Shown: in pieces, positions 48,335 to 60,900 of the stretch
Numbering within the stretch: the first letter of the stretch is position 1
How the letters are laid out: each line of letters begins with the position of its first letter
Origin: Isoetes taiwanensis
Lineage: Eukaryota > Streptophyta > Lycopodiopsida > Isoetales > Isoetaceae
NCBI GenBank assembly: GCA_021234155.1
Contig: JAJEKV010000215.1
Coordinates: 496,001 to 560,000, forward strand
Direction: 5' to 3'
DNA length: 64,000 nucleotides
Position numbers and translations under genes: made by a program
Notes under the pieces: generated by a model
Database searches by the model: none
What the model was told of the DNA's origin: nothing
Seen by the model: only the letters and a program-made list of their open reading frames with translations

Positions 48335-48414
48335 GGTGTTGGGGTGCGTGCCATGGAACGCCGCATGTAACGCCGCATGTGGCGTTCCCTTCTGCCCTTG
48401 CGGGACGCAAAAGG
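48335..48414 (+). repeat. dispersed CpG-rich hairpin repeat, second copy
   Basis: GTGTTGGGGTGCGTGCCATG, then GGAACGCCGCATG, TAA, CGCCGCATGTGGCGTTCCC. One CpG of the palindrome has become TG. Homologous to 29713-29790 over its full length; the two copies diverge after the GCGGGAC word. Confidence 0.7.
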
Positions 48415-51400
48415 CCAATTTTAAATCTCGCCGCCCCACATCTTTAAATGCTCTTCATTCGTGTGTGAAGAAATTTATATCCTAATTTCTGTCGTAGCAT
48501 ATGAATTTGAATTGGGAACTCCCGAGATTATTATCTTCGGAGTCGGCCTGTTTCCCATCGCAAATGCTTGAAACAGAGCTGCCCATTGAATCCCCTGCAC
48601 AATCCCATAATCTACAATATGAGCCCTCTGCGCTAATTACATTCTTGGCTGATTCGTTCGCTTCAAAATCGAAGCTCAAGGTTTTCACCGGCTTTGATGC
48701 TTCATGATTTTGGCTTCTAGAATTGCTCCCTCGGTGTGCCACAAGTTCTTGGATGGGTCCTGGCCAGATCGGATTCTGCATTTCAGATCTTGCATTTCAT
48801 TTAAGGTGAGCCATTTCTTCTCTTTTATTTCTCTTTGTTTTGCGGATATGACCCTAAACTTTGCAAGACCCATTCATGTAACGGCTTGGGGACGTTGATC
48901 TTCTAATCGCAAACAAGAGCACATCATAGTTGTAAGTTTTTCTTGCCATTTGTATTAAAAAATGCATCAAAATTCTAAGAGTTTTCGTAGTCATGGAATG
49001 CTGGCTTGCCATTCTTTTTAGTTGGCATTGGTGCAAACAAGAGCAAATTCTAGGGTTTTCATTTGTGCCGATGGAAAAAACTTTGATTCAATGTCACTTC
49101 TTGCTACAATTTTCTCACTCGACTGCAAGTCTATTTTTGCTCTCTCATCTTGGCCTCTTTGGGTTGAATGTTATATGGTGAGTAAAGTACTCTATAGACA
49201 TTAAGTTTTCTCTTATGGCATTCAATCTGCAAGAAACAACGTGGATTTTTCATTATGGCATTTCACCCGCAAGCAAAAGTGGCATTTCATCGCAAGCAAC
49301 ATGTCGATTTTCTTATTTGTCTAAGGGATGGATTTTTACGTAAAGCGAAGCCGGTATTGGCGAGAAACAATCCTTTCACGTTTGAATTTGGAGCCATTCT
49401 TAACTTGGCGTTTGGAAGAGAAGGCATTCTTGGAGCTCTTCTTAAGAGTTTTCGGAGCCGTTCTTCTTGCTTTGGAAGAGAAGTAGTTCTTGAAGCCATA
49501 TTACAGAGCCGTTCTTAGCTTCGAGGATTCCGGACAAAGAGCTTCAAACGGCGTCCATGCTCTTTTAGCGGTACATCCTTCTTTTCTAATTTCGTGCATG
49601 CATTTTTTGTTTTTGCATTTTTGTTTAGCGATGATGCTTTGATCAAGGAACACGTGCACGGCTTTTCATGATCTTTATTTTTTTTTCTCACGGAATCCTT
49701 TAACAGTTTTGACAAGACAGTTCTTATGATGTTTGTTTTCTTCCCCGTTTCAATTTGTTATTGCTAAACTTTTCGATCACGGAATGTGTGAGCAAAAACA
49801 ATTGGCATCCGCTCTCACAGTAAAGCTTGGTTTGTGGCTATGGAAGTATACATTGCCTCCAATCCTTCTCCTTTTCATGTTCTATTCTAGCCAGCTTTTG
49901 CCAAATCTGTTGGTGGAGACAAAGATTCGTCGATCCAAGGTAACCTCCGGTCATTCGCAAATTTCTTCTCTACAAAGCATTTGCAAAGGTGACAATCGTT
50001 TGGGAATATGTTTACGGTGTTAATGCTTGCTATGGCATGTTAGGGCTTTGAGGAGCTTTATTTCGTTTGGGTTTAGGGATTTCCCAAGAACGACCTTTTA
50101 CGGGCCCCTTAAAAGTTGAAGGTAAACGTTTATTTCTAGACCATCCCAAAGATCGTCATGTCTAAGAGTCCATCTAATGCATTTGTAGGATATGCGATCA
50201 TAATGATGCAAAGGGTTATTGAAGATCAAATGTGGCAATCTAAGTTTGTTACATTTAATTGCTCAGCACAAGATGCTTAATTTTAGTCATTTAAAGTACA
50301 TATTGTATATTATATATTCAGGCGGATGGATTGCAGGACTGAAGTAATGTGTACTGCGGCCGCAACAAGCCCTCTTGAATGTGCAAGGTGCAAAGCTTAC
50401 AATCCTTCAATGCGGTTATGTAACCCTTGCCCTGTAGTTGATATTGATTTTCTTGAAAATCTTGGGGGTTTTGCTTCTATGACTTTGTAATAGCATGTCC
50501 ATATGGAATTAGAGCATACTAGCATTATCTTCTTTTTGTTGGGTTGCCCCTAGGGGGGCAATCCCTTGTTTATGTGGGTTTTTGGCATATTCATGGTATA
50601 TGCTAGCATATACCTAGAATATGCGCCAAAACCGCTAAAACCCGGTCAGAAGTCGTAAATGTTAGGTCATCCTCATGTTGCCGGGCCGCCAGGCATACCG
50701 GGCTAACCGGAAGTTTGGATGCATGGAGGCCCCGGATACTTGTGTGCACGGCACGAACCGGGGCTTAAACCTCATTGGCCATTCCGATCCTCTATTGATA
50801 ACCGTCGCCATAGCCAAGCTCTGGCTGCAATCCTTCGACCACATAGTGCTGATTTGAAGCTCAAGGGAGGTTTTTCTAATAGGGCCTTTGTTGATGGCAA
50901 GGTTGCAAAACAGGGTTTGAGTCTTCTCATGGTTTGGCGAGTAGCTCTGGATAAACTATGCCAGTTCAGGAGGATCTATCAGAGCCGTGGCATTCATTTT
51001 GTAAGTCTATCGATTGATATTTCTGGAGCAAGTCAACAGTAAGCAGATCTTTGGGCTAGAGTTGTAGAGCTACGTTGTTTGATATTCTTCCTCTAATTCT
51101 TCTCCCAAGGAGGAGAAGCCATTCAGGATAAAGATTGGTCAGTGAATCTCCTCTGTTTTGGACCTCCCTAAGACTTGCTTCTTGACATGTTCAAGCTTGG
51201 AGTTGGTTCATCTGAGCAAGGGATAAATAGGTTAGAGTTCTTCTGCTCTTTATTCAAGGAATCCGCGTCTATTTCTTTATTTGCTCTGCTATTTTTGCAT
51301 GTACTTTATAGTTCTTTGGTATAAGAATGCAAACTCCTTATCTTGCGCTAGCTGTGATAATGCAGATTTAACAGACATACTGGTTTCAAATTGATTCAAT

Positions 51401-51778
51401 ATACTTTTTCAATGGGAAGTCAAAAGGCACATTCGACTGATGAAGGGATCTTGAACGGCATGCAATAATAGCCAGCTCTAGATCTATCGCTACAAAAAGG
51501 CAAATTGGTAATAAGAGCTTTGGCTACAGTATTTTAAGTGTTCCATTTTTCTTTATTCTGGCCTTTTAACACCATTCATTTGTGCATTATGTGCAGCGCT
51601 TTAGGAATTTGCATTCCAACCAGGCAAACAAAAAGGCAACTATTGTGTCGGCTCTATATTATGGAAGGAACTTGAAGGGAGGTATGATGTGATCCAATAG
51701 TCAAAGCAACACTTGATTTAAGATCTTCCTCTCTGAAAGCTTGCCGGAGCACACGATAGCTCCCTAGGAATCTTTAGT
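48415..51778. other. no supported gene
   Basis: Contains several plus-strand ORFs of 60-107 codons with possible splice sites (for example 48501-48707, 49255-49518 and 50719-51042), but no domain I recognise. A short Cys-rich translation near 50350-50440 (ECARCKAYNPSMRLCNPCP) might be a zinc-binding scrap. GC-rich sequence at 50680-50830 resembles transposon DNA. A non-coding or badly decayed gene is possible. Confidence 0.35.
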
Positions 51779-53420
51779 TGTGACGTCCCCTACTCATATA
51801 CGGTGCACCCACCGTATACAAACAGGAGTTCTCCCCCTATACCAGCTCCATGCCGATACAGGGCCCTCCACATGACACTGCAACCGTAACGGGTTCCAGT
51901 GGGAAGAGTGAAGGGGTCATTTTACCCCTGCGGAAGCGTAAACATACATGTCAGTATATAAGAGCAACACATATATCCACCCCTAAGGGTGGTACATCAC
52001 ATCTGCATAGACAATGATCAGCACAATACATAGGGGAATCCTACCCAAGGCTCGGACACGGGGATGGACTGACAAGCTTGGGTCCCCAGAGTTCATTGCA
52101 GACAGAATTCATGGCAATGGATTTGGCTGGCATAAGAACATGGCAATGGGTAGTCCACTCCATCCGCCCCTCCTGTGCACACTTTGCAGAGTAGGTTGAA
52201 AAGTGTTGGGACCTGACTGTAGCCCGCCGGGTGCATAGCCAAGGGGGCTATTTCTGGGTTGCATCTCCCCAGTCCCGATGGGGCAGGTAGGGATCACTCC
52301 CTCCAGAGATCTACATGCTGACTCAAGGTGACTAGAGGGCCACTGCCCTTATTCGACTGAACCCACTGGAAAGTGAACCCCACTCCACGGGTGTCGAGCC
52401 CATGCCTTGCCCACACTCAGTGGCAAGCCATTAGACCTAGTCACAATGATCCCCGGTAGGCCTTACACACCAGAGGGATCGTTCAAGAGTCAGGACACGA
52501 ACCTCCTTCTTAGCCAGTCTGGCCCCTTCACCCACAACCAGGTGTGGTTCTTGTACACAGGCCGAATCTATATGGTGCTAGAGAGGCTAGTCTAGGAGCA
52601 TCTACTACCAAGCTTTAGGTCTCTACCCCCCTTCCCAATACAAGGAGCTCATAGAGATACATCATCCACATATATCATAAGAGAACTAAAGAACAAGATC
52701 TAATCTATATCATAGAGTTAGGTTCTTTAGTTAGAATCTGGTATCTAGAGATCTAGAAGGCTGCTATGAGCAATTTAATAGGCTAAACCTACTGATTCTA
52801 TGTCTAAAAGAGGGTTTAAGCTATTAAATTGCTTAAATACCTGATCCTTGAGGGACTCCTCCTGACCTGAGTTCGACCATCCTGCTGAAACGCTCGAATC
52901 AAGGAAAACTAATGGTGCAATTCACTCAGGCAGAGTCTGGGAGGCGGTTTTGGCTCTTGAGGCAGCCAAAACAGAGCTCTAAAACCCTAGAAACGAAAAA
53001 TGGGCAAGTTAGGGTTTCCCCTCCTAAATAGACATGGGGGGTGGTTAGGGTTTCCAATTATCCCCTTTTGGCATGTGGGATAATTGGGAATGGGCCCACT
53101 TGCCATTAATGGCTAGGTGGCAAAATGTGCCCACATGGAAAGGTGTGCCCATATTAATGTGCATATTGGGGAATGTGCACATTAATTGCACACTTTGGGT
53201 ATGGCCCACTTGGCATAGAGTGGCCACATGGGAAAATGTGCACCTAAGTGAATGTGCACATGGTTTAATGTGCACATTAATAAATGCACACTCCTTGCAC
53301 GTTGCCCCCTAGGGCTACTAGCCTGGCTATACGTCGGCGTACACGTCAGTCGGGATGGCGTGTACGCGTGATGAAGCAGTACAGTATACGCCCTGGGACC
53401 GTATACTGTGCTACGTCACA
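51779..53420 (-). repeat. 3' LTR, 1642 bp
   Basis: Bounded by TGTGACGT and ACGTCACA, a perfect 8-base terminal inverted repeat with TG..CA ends. The first 640 bases or so are repeated in the same orientation at 63367-64000. A polypurine tract abuts the inner end at 53421. The stretch TATATAAGAGCAACA appears in the plus orientation at 51956-51970. Fragments of the same LTR family occur at 40490-40860 and, more diverged, at 5842-7490. Confidence 0.93.
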
Positions 53421-53473
53421 TTCTCCCCACCTTGAAATGATGCTGTCTGCAGCATCGTGGGTCTCCCCACCTT
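53421..53473 (-). promoter_or_regulatory. duplicated polypurine tract
   Basis: On the minus strand AAGGTGGGGAGAA lies directly before the LTR start TGTGACG, the place where plus-strand priming occurs. A second copy, AAGGTGGGGAGAC, lies about 40 bases upstream. Between them GATGCTG and CAGCATC (53439-53456) form a 7-bp hairpin with a 4-base loop. Confidence 0.75.
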
Positions 53474-54311
53474 GGGATCTTCCTAACCTGCAATCAACCT
53501 GATACATACGATTTGTACTATTATAATACTTACATATTTATTAAGATTACCTTAAGGTAATATTTTTAGAACATTATTACGCCATTATATTATGGAATAC
53601 TTATCAATTCGTAACATCATTAAAACAGGTTACTCAGTAGCTTACTTATCACGTCAATTAAGTTTATCAAAATTTATCATTTCATATCTACAATTATTGT
53701 TCGAGGTACTCATCCTTCCTTGCAACACATTCCAACAAAATTTGTGTTGCAAGTCTTCGTAGCTCGACCTCCTTACCCTCCGGAGCGCTCTATTGGCCTG
53801 CAGGTCGACACTACGTTAGTATCATTTAATTATTAATAAAATTTTGGTTATATGGTGACCACCCCACCTATCTACATGGATGCATGGCTAATCTCCCGGC
53901 GTAGGAAGAGGATGAATCTTCCATAATGGCCGAGGAGACAGCGCCTAAATGCCTATATGCCTCTCATGCCTACACCCTAGTTGCCCAGCGTGGAGGATAG
54001 GTCCTTCCCGTATGGGGGCGTGAAGGCCAGATTCCTCCTATCAAAGCATATATGGGGCTAGCGGTGCTTTTCCTATCAATGCATTCTTCCATGACCTCCT
54101 TTCCCTCGAGGTCGTCTACTTCCGCGAGACAGAAGTAGACTCTCTAATCTACCTTCCACTCTTCCAAGCGGAAACGCGGTCATGCCTACATCGACATTAC
54201 ACCACGCCCTAGAGATCACCGTAGCGGTCTCATCATCGGTTACGACGCATGCAATCCATACGTAGCATATGTTGCATGCGTAGATTAATCTTAACTACAC
54301 ATAGAATTAAT
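53474..54311 (-). other. non-coding tail between pol and the 3' LTR
   Basis: About 840 bases with no ORF of note. The pol-proximal half has GC-rich patches, and the part next to the polypurine tract is AT-rich (53500-53700). Such 3' spacers are normal in long chromoviruses. Confidence 0.6.
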
Positions 54312-57300
54312 CTACACAATCGACATGCCTGAGCCGATTTCTTCGGAGATGACCTTGCCGTCCCATTGCTCCATGAACTGTGGGTACTGCTTTAGTAGAT
54401 CTTTCTTAAGTACCCATGTCGCGTCTTCCACTGGCAAGTGTTTCCACTTGACCAAGTATTGGAGGAACTCTGACCTCCTTGTTTTCTTGAAGGCTTTATC
54501 AAGAATCAATTCTGGAACTATTTCCAGCTCCTCCTCCGTTATTTCCAACAACGTTGGAGTGTCCAAGACTTCGTCTGGATTTGGAGTATGCTTCTTCAAC
54601 AAGCTCACATGGAAGACCTTATGAATCTTTAGGTGTGCTGGTAGATCCAATCTGTAGGATTGATTACCTACTCTCTTGATTATCTTGAAAGGTCCAGCCC
54701 ACCTTGGAGCAAGTTTCTTGCAATTCCCGATCCTGAGCTTCGCCTGCTTCACCTTGATCTTGAGCCACACATTGTCGCCAACTTTGAACTCCCTGACTGT
54801 TCGATGCTTGTCGGCGATGCTCTTCTGCCGGCTCCTCGCTGCTAGAAGATACCCCCGAACTTCTTCCACTAGCTGCTGCATATCGGCCAACATGTGCTGC
54901 GAAACTTCTACTTTTGACACGGGATTGTGCCAAGTGTCTGGAGTTAGGCATTGATAGCCGTAATTGATCATGAACGGCGACATTTGGGATGATTCCTGCT
55001 TGGTGCTATTGTATGCAAACTCCACCAAGTGAATAAATTCTTCCCACATACCTTGCTTATTCCAGACATAGTTTCGTAGCATGTCCTCCAAAATCCTGTT
55101 GGTCCGCTCCGTTTGGCCATCCGTCTGAGGATGATATGCCGTGCTCATGGATAATTTCGTCTGAATGGTTGCAAAGAGGTCTTGCCAAAAGACGCTCATG
55201 AACTTCGGATCCCTGTCGGAGATGATCTCCCTTGGCATGCCATGAAGCCTAAAGATCTCTTTGGTGAAGAGCTTTGCTGTATCCATAGCTGTCTGTTGTC
55301 CTGCAAGGCACGAAATGTGCCATCTTTGACAACTTGTCGACTCTTTCCCTCTTACTGTCCTTGGAAGCCCTGTGATAAAATCCATGCTGATCACTTCCCA
55401 CTTAGCGTTTGGCACCGCTAATGGCTCTAATGCTCCTGGAATTCGAAGTTGCTCTGCCTTCGTCTGCTGACACAGCTGACATTCCTTGATGTAGCGAGCG
55501 ACTTGCTTCTTCATTCCTGGCCAATAATAGCTGCTGCGCACTTTGAAATATGTTTTCATGAATCCCGCATGGCCAGCTATTGGACTGTTGTGTGTGTCAT
55601 GGAGGATCAACTTCCTTACTCCTGAAGATTCTGGCACACACAACTTGTTCTTATGGTATAATAGGTTACCTTCCTTCTTAAAATGTTTGAAGGCTTCCCG
55701 CTCCTTATCTGTTCTTGCTTCCCTACATAAGCTTGCCCATACTTCCTTGAAGTCGACATCTGTTGGCAGGGACTCTTCGATCTTCTTCCCGAAGTCGCTG
55801 GAAAGCGTCGAAATTGCATTGCAATGCACTCTAGTTGTCAGGGGATGCCTTGAAAGCGCATCCGCTACCACATTGAGCTTCCCTGGTTTGTAGACTATAT
55901 CGAAGTCATACTCTTCAAGGAACTCCATCCACCTTCTCTGCCTCAGGTTGAGATGTGGTTGCGTGAATACATACTGGAGCTCTTGGTGATCTGTATCCAA
56001 TTGGAACTTCCTTCCCAAAAGGTAATGCCTCCAAATTCTTAATGCCCTGACAACCGCAAGCAATTCCTGATCATGCGTGGGGTAGCGCGTCTCGGCATCG
56101 TTCATCTTCCTGGAATCATACGCTACTACACGCTCTTCCTGCATGAACACTGCACCTGTAGCTATCTTACTCGCATCTGTGGCTACAAGCTTATCTTTCT
56201 CAGGATCTGGCAGGGTCAAGACGGGGGCGGTCGTTAAAGCTTCCTTCAACAATTCAAACCCCTTTTGGGCTTTCTTATGCCAATGATCTACCCAATCTTT
56301 CACTTTTTCTGCCCTTGTCAAGTCTGTTAGCGGGGCCGCTATCTTAGCAAAGTTCCTCACGAACTTCCTGTAGTACCCTGCTAGGCCTAGAAAACTTCTG
56401 ACCTCATGCACATTCTTCAGTGCTGGCCACTGAATGACGGCTTCGATCTTGGAAGGGTCCGTCGAAATTCCTTCTGCAGAGATCACATGGCCAAGATACT
56501 CCACCTTCTCCGTTGCGAAGTGGCACTTCGACAACTTAGCGTACAACTGGTGCCTCTTCAACTTTTCCAGCACCCTCCTTAAGTGTTGTACGTGCTCTTC
56601 AAGGGATCTGCTATACACCAAAATGTCATCAAAGAATACAATCACAAAGGTGTCTAAGAACTCCCTGAAGATGTCGTTCATGAGCCTCATGAACGTCGCG
56701 GGGGCATTCGATAAGCCGAAAGGCATTACCGTGAACTCATAATGCCCATACCGTGTTCTGAAGGCGGTCTTATGGATATCTTCTTCCTTTATCCTGATCT
56801 GGTGATACCCTGACCTTAAGTCGATTTTGGAGAAGACCTTTGCACCTTGGAGTTGATCCATCAAGTCATCTGATCTGGGAAGCGCGTACTTGTTTTTGAT
56901 GGTGTGCTTGTTCAACTGCTTATAGTCTATGCACATCCTCAAACTGCCATCCTTCTTCTTAACAAAAAGAATGGGCGCTTCAAATGGTGAGACGCTAGGT
57001 CTAATGAAGCCTAGGTCGAGCAACTCCTGCAATTGCTTCTTTAACTCCGTCAATTCCTGCGTCGTCATTCTGTACGGAGCCTTACTTGTCGGCTTCGTTC
57101 CCGGTTCGAGTGTTATCTCACACTCGACTCCCCTGTAAGGAGGGAGGTGCTCGATCTCATCAGGAAAGAGATCATGGAATTCCGTGATCAAGTTAGCTAT
57201 TTGCCCGCAACTTCTTTGAGCACCTTGTCTTCTTTGCTTTCTTGGACTCGGCTCTTCAATCTCAAGCTTAAAGATGTAAGCTACTTGCTCGCTCTTGATG

Positions 57301-57482
57301 CACTTGAACAGCCGTTTAGAAGACATACACTGCATGATGGGAACAACTTCCTTACCTGTGATCTCAATGATCTTGCCGTCGGCCATCGGGAAGGTCACTT
57401 TCCGCTTTCCACAATCAATGATGGCCCCTGCCGGTCCAAGATACTCCATTCCTATGATCAAATCATACTTGCCAATGCCCAT
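54312..57482 (-). CDS. pol: chromovirus pol: RT, RNase H, integrase, chromodomain
   Basis: 1056 codons open from the ATG at 57482, which lies inside the protease; the protein starts with the end of that domain (DLIIGMEYL). RT spans about residues 110-340, with [34 protein letters not shown] and the active site FFDDILVYS (283-291). RNase H follows, with TDAS (D436) and TDHQELQY. Integrase has an H..H..C..C zinc finger (H631, H638, C668, C671) and the D701, D756, E792 triad with D35E spacing. A GPF/Y-type region and a chromodomain ([20 protein letters not shown], about 1003-1040) end it. Residues 712-730 are out of frame: the next frame encodes the expected [12 protein letters not shown], so two compensating indels have occurred (55349-55293). 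The missing segment makes activity doubtful. Confidence 0.96.
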   Translation of the reverse strand: MGIGKYDLIIGMEYLGPAGAIIDCGKRKVTFPMADGKIIEITGKEVVPIMQCMSSKRLFKCIKSEQVAYIFKLEIEEPSPRKQRRQGAQRSCGQIANLITEFHDLFPDEIEHLPPYRGVECEITLEPGTKPTSKAPYRMTTQELTELKKQLQELLDLGFIRPSVSPFEAPILFVKKKDGSLRMCIDYKQLNKHTIKNKYALPRSDDLMDQLQGAKVFSKIDLRSGYHQIRIKEEDIHKTAFRTRYGHYEFTVMPFGLSNAPATFMRLMNDIFREFLDTFVIVFFDDILVYSRSLEEHVQHLRRVLEKLKRHQLYAKLSKCHFATEKVEYLGHVISAEGISTDPSKIEAVIQWPALKNVHEVRSFLGLAGYYRKFVRNFAKIAAPLTDLTRAEKVKDWVDHWHKKAQKGFELLKEALTTAPVLTLPDPEKDKLVATDASKIATGAVFMQEERVVAYDSRKMNDAETRYPTHDQELLAVVRALRIWRHYLLGRKFQLDTDHQELQYVFTQPHLNLRQRRWMEFLEEYDFDIVYKPGKLNVVADALSRHPLTTRVHCNAISTLSSDFGKKIEESLPTDVDFKEVWASLCREARTDKEREAFKHFKKEGNLLYHKNKLCVPESSGVRKLILHDTHNSPIAGHAGFMKTYFKVRSSYYWPGMKKQVARYIKECQLCQQTKAEQLRIPGALEPLAVPNAKWEVISMDFITGLPRTVRGKESTSCQRWHISCLAGQQTAMDTAKLFTKEIFRLHGMPREIISDRDPKFMSVFWQDLFATIQTKLSMSTAYHPQTDGQTERTNRILEDMLRNYVWNKQGMWEEFIHLVEFAYNSTKQESSQMSPFMINYGYQCLTPDTWHNPVSKVEVSQHMLADMQQLVEEVRGYLLAARSRQKSIADKHRTVREFKVGDNVWLKIKVKQAKLRIGNCKKLAPRWAGPFKIIKRVGNQSYRLDLPAHLKIHKVFHVSLLKKHTPNPDEVLDTPTLLEITEEELEIVPELILDKAFKKTRRSEFLQYLVKWKHLPVEDATWVLKKDLLKQYPQFMEQWDGKVISEEIGSGMSIV

Positions 57483-58321
57483 TACTTACGCTCCCATCCG
57501 AATGTTTATTCACGGCAATTCGATGTCGGTTGATCCTCTTGCTTGCATGCGCCTTCTTTGCTCCACTTGCTAAAACAACGGGTCTCGGCCGACTTCAGCC
57601 CGGTTTCAACTTCCAACATTTGCACCATTCTTGGGGATGCAAAATTATGGCTACTTCCTGAATCTATCAGGACTATGAAAGACTTGGCCTTGGCCTTCCC
57701 AACTGTGGAAATTACCTTATACTGACTCTCTGCTTGCTCTGTATCTATTGCGGCAAAGATATGACACTCACCCCACGAATGTAGTCGCGGGCTTCCTCGC
57801 CGTCGTCGTCCAGACGGGGATGTCCCAATCTCCCAACTCCGCTAGTCTTTGCACTCATGGCGTAGGGGCAGTTCATTTGTTCTATGGTTTGGCTGGAAGC
57901 ACTGGAAGCAAAGCTGTTTCTCCATGCACTCTTGCCTCTTCTCCTTGGGCATAGCACGCAAAAGGATCGCCTTTGCTTTGGGGTAGTTTGACCCCTCCGC
58001 TTGTCCTTGAAGGACACCGCTTCTTCTCTCGCTTTGCTTCCCCAGTTTGCCACCATATGGGGCCCCGGCTGGACTGGATCGGGTGGCTGCCCTAGGACTA
58101 TAGCTTCTGTTGCCTTGCCTTTCTCCCCGAAATATCTTTGCCTCGCCGCTATCTATTACGAGGTCCCGTCCCTTGCAAGCTTATGGCCTTGGACTCTGCT
58201 TCCGATACTGTCTTAGGGTTTATTGCCCTCACCAGTTTGCGAATCTCATCATTCAGCCCCTCAATATAGCTTTCCTCTAATGCATGCTTTTCTCCTAACT
58301 TTGCTTTATCTGACCTTAGCC
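57483..58321 (-). pseudogene. gag zinc knuckle and aspartic protease, frame-broken
   Basis: Translating the minus strand in changing frames shows a knuckle-like CFQCFQPNHRTNELP near 57870-57915, with Leu-Pro where the last Cys is expected. It then shows KSFIVLIDSGSSHNFASPRM with the protease active site DSGS at 57653-57664. The catalytic Asp is intact, but stops before the knuckle and between it and the protease prevent a continuous product. Confidence 0.8.
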
Positions 58322-59126
58322 TCATGAATTCCTCTCATATACGACTGATTTGTTTCCCTGCTGCAACCTATAGAATTGCTGCATCATGCTGGACTTATGC
58401 TCCCTTGGGACGTAGTGGCGCTTGAAAGCCTTAGCAAACTTCTTGAACCTGCAAGCATCCCTGCTTAAGCCGTGTGCCTTGGCATAATCCTTCCACCAAA
58501 TACGTGCTGCTCCTTTCAGGTTGGCTGTTGCCACCCTGCCTTTATCCTTATCCTTCATGCCATAAGCGTTGCCGTATTCGCTCATCTCATCGAGCCAAGC
58601 CTCGGCCTCCATTCCTGACCTGTTCTCGCCCGAGAATTGCTCTAGTTTTCTGGCTTTCCAAACATTTCCCAAAGCAGAGTCTACCTTCTTCTGGTAGTCA
58701 GAGACTCTTGTGTCCTTTTTGTCGTCCATCGGGGTGTTCCTCGCCTTCCCTCTTGGTGTTCCTTTGCCTTCCATCCGTTAGGTCCTGGGCTGCTCTTCTT
58801 CTTCCTGGTCGGTCTGAATCGAGCTTGAGTCGGAGGAATCGGGCTGGGGATCTCCTTCTCTTGCTCCTCTCCTTGTCCCTTCCTGTTTTCCGAGCTGATG
58901 CTTGTGGCAATTGAGCATTGCCCACCGAACCCGCTCCTGCTTGTGCGGCTAGCAGAGCCTTTATCTGCTCAAGGTCCGTCCTCATCTGGGATATCTCCTC
59001 CTCTGGGGTCATGGGTTCCATTTCTTCAAATAGATTCCTTGCCGGAGGTGGTCTGGGCGGGGTCTGTTCTTCCATGATGTCTCGGCGTTGTTGTTCTCCT
59101 GAGCCTAGGCTTCTAGCTGCATACAC
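58322..59126 (-). pseudogene. gag: gag capsid region, split in two frames
   Basis: The first ORF (59126-58698) has a Pro-rich start, a short coiled stretch (EEEISQMRTDLEQIKALLAA) and a basic end. The second (58774-58322) carries the retrotransposon gag core: LEQFSGENRSGMEAEAWLDE, then RIWWKDYAKAHG and FKRHYVPREHK. They overlap out of frame by about 75 bases, so either a frameshift mutation or programmed frameshifting links them. Mutation is more likely because other parts of gag-protease are broken. Confidence 0.8.
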
Positions 59127-59294
59127 AAGTAATTCATGGCTATATGGTTAGATTTACTTGTTCTCTTGCATTGTTTATGTTTGTTGGTATAGTTGTGGGG
59201 CAAGCATATCAACAAAACATTTAAAGTGCAAAAGAAATTATATTTATATTATATAATATTTCAGTACAAAAGGTCTCCGGGATCAAGAGTCTAA

Positions 59295-60265
59295 CTAGTC
59301 TTGAAATCGCCGGTAAGACGGGTTGTCTTCAAGGAACTTCTTAACTTGGGCCGTTCCTACCGAATGGCCCAAGTTCCCGATGACGCTTTTGGCGACGAGC
59401 CGCCTCTGCAAACTCTCGCCCAGTTCTTCCACTCTGGCGATTGGGATGTAAGAGCGGCGGTCATCGCCAATCTCGGCGTGGCGTCGATGCGGTATAGCTA
59501 AGTCGAAGAGATCAAGTGCCATTGCTCTCTTTGACCAAGACAAAGATAGTCGACATTTGGCGCTTATGCGAGCATGCCCGCCCAAGCACGAGAGTGCAAT
59601 CAAGATGAACACTCCTTCTTCTCCTCGGGGCTGAACTTGCGGTGTATCACCGCTACTCTCCCATCTAGCGGCGGTAGTACCTCGAGGGGATCAATGCGTT
59701 GTGCGTCGCCGGATGATTCTCCACTTGTTTGGCCTCGCTGCGTGCCGCCCGTGGCAGATTCGTCGACCTCTATCTCGGTGAGCTCCCGGTAGTCTTCAAT
59801 AGTGGAGTCGACTCGCCTGAGGTCGATTCCTGCTCCTCTTGATAGAGGTGGTTTCGAAGGCCTTGGCATTAGAATGCTCGTGGTCTTCCCACGGATCCCC
59901 ATCTGTTCTTGGAGGGCGAGGAACTCCTCCTCCGTTGGCAGCTCTTGCTCCTCCATCATTTGCCTCGACATCTGCTTTGTAGGCCCAGATGCAAGTCGAC
60001 TCTCACCGTAGGTGTCGGCTTCCCTCACTTGGAGCGGAAAGTCCGAGGCTCCCCGGACGATGAAGTCGTCCAAGTCTGACTGCCATAGCTGGTGGAGTAA
60101 TTCATCCAATTTGAGCTCCCTCTCCCTGCACTCGGGAAGGTTCTGGATGTCGCTGAGGAGCAAATACTCCTCTCCGTTGATGATGATTGGGGCTAGGCTT
60201 GTGATGCCTAGCCCGAGTGGGGGAGCAACTCTGATGTTCTGCCGGCTCTGCTCGAAGTTCATCAT
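59295..60265 (-). CDS. extra ORFs upstream of gag, unknown function
   Basis: ORF 60265-59600 has 221 codons with IIINGEEYLLLSDIQNLPE, ELKLDELLHQLWQSDLDDF and a long acidic, Gln/Glu-rich middle. A second ORF (59612-59295, 105 codons) begins in another frame just before it ends, containing VEELGESLQRRLVAK and VKKFLEDNPSYRRFQD. They may be one protein split by a frameshift. No known domain is visible. The predicted helices and acidic stretches could be a structural or chromatin-binding partner. They lie on the same strand as gag, inside the LTRs. Confidence 0.55.
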
Positions 60266-60479
60266 CTCTGATTGCGCTTGTTGTTGTCGTTCCTCCTCGA
60301 GTCGAGCTCGCGGTACTTATCGCCGCCGGACTCCTCTTCTTCTTCGTCTTCTCCTTCGCTCTTGCGATCTTTGCAAAAGCATCCGCTCTTCTTCTGCCTT
60401 TGCTATGGGGTCCACCTCCATCCCGGAGGGATAGAGGTTGCCCCCATTGGGTTTTCGAGACGGTGGGATAAGAAAATGG

Positions 60480-60900
60480 CTAAAGGCAGCGTGTAGGAGA
60501 AGTACTTGGTCCTATTAGTGTCGGGACCATGTAGTCGGGTAGCTCTGGCGCTTTGTTGGTTAAGTACTTGGCGATGTTGGGGACATCACCCAAGGCCATT
60601 TGAAAGGATTGGCGGGAACAAAGTATCCTATCTGTGGGGAAACGGACAAGGGAGGGTTCTACCCTAGCTTGGAACTCGCTAATACTTGCCTATATGCCGG
60701 GTTGCATTCGCCAGTAAGCTTGGATATCAATTTCCTTCCCGAAGACGCGGAAGATGTCATCGACATCTGCCTCAGCAGCATGGGCACTGGCGCTGTACCA
60801 TCGCCTGAAGTCAGCAGTGGCCATTGATCTAGCAAGGAAGGGAGTATCAAACGAATGCAGAAGCGCCTCAGGGAGCTGGAAGATTGCCTAGACAGTGGAG
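60480..60900 (-). pseudogene. broken coding remnant upstream of the extra ORFs
   Basis: One minus-strand frame reads ADFRRWYSASAHAAEADVDD, IFRVFGKEIDIQAYWRMQPG, a stop, then RVEPSLVRFPTDRI and LGDVPNIAKYLTNKAPELPD. The amino acid content is protein-like across the stops. It probably continues into the ORF at 60265 through frame changes near 60300-60470 (an Arg-rich and Glu-rich linker). No family recognised. Confidence 0.45.

Noticed and set aside
55182-57533. Plus-strand ORFs of 60-128 codons opposite pol
   Set aside because: Shadows of the minus-strand pol frame with no domain of their own.
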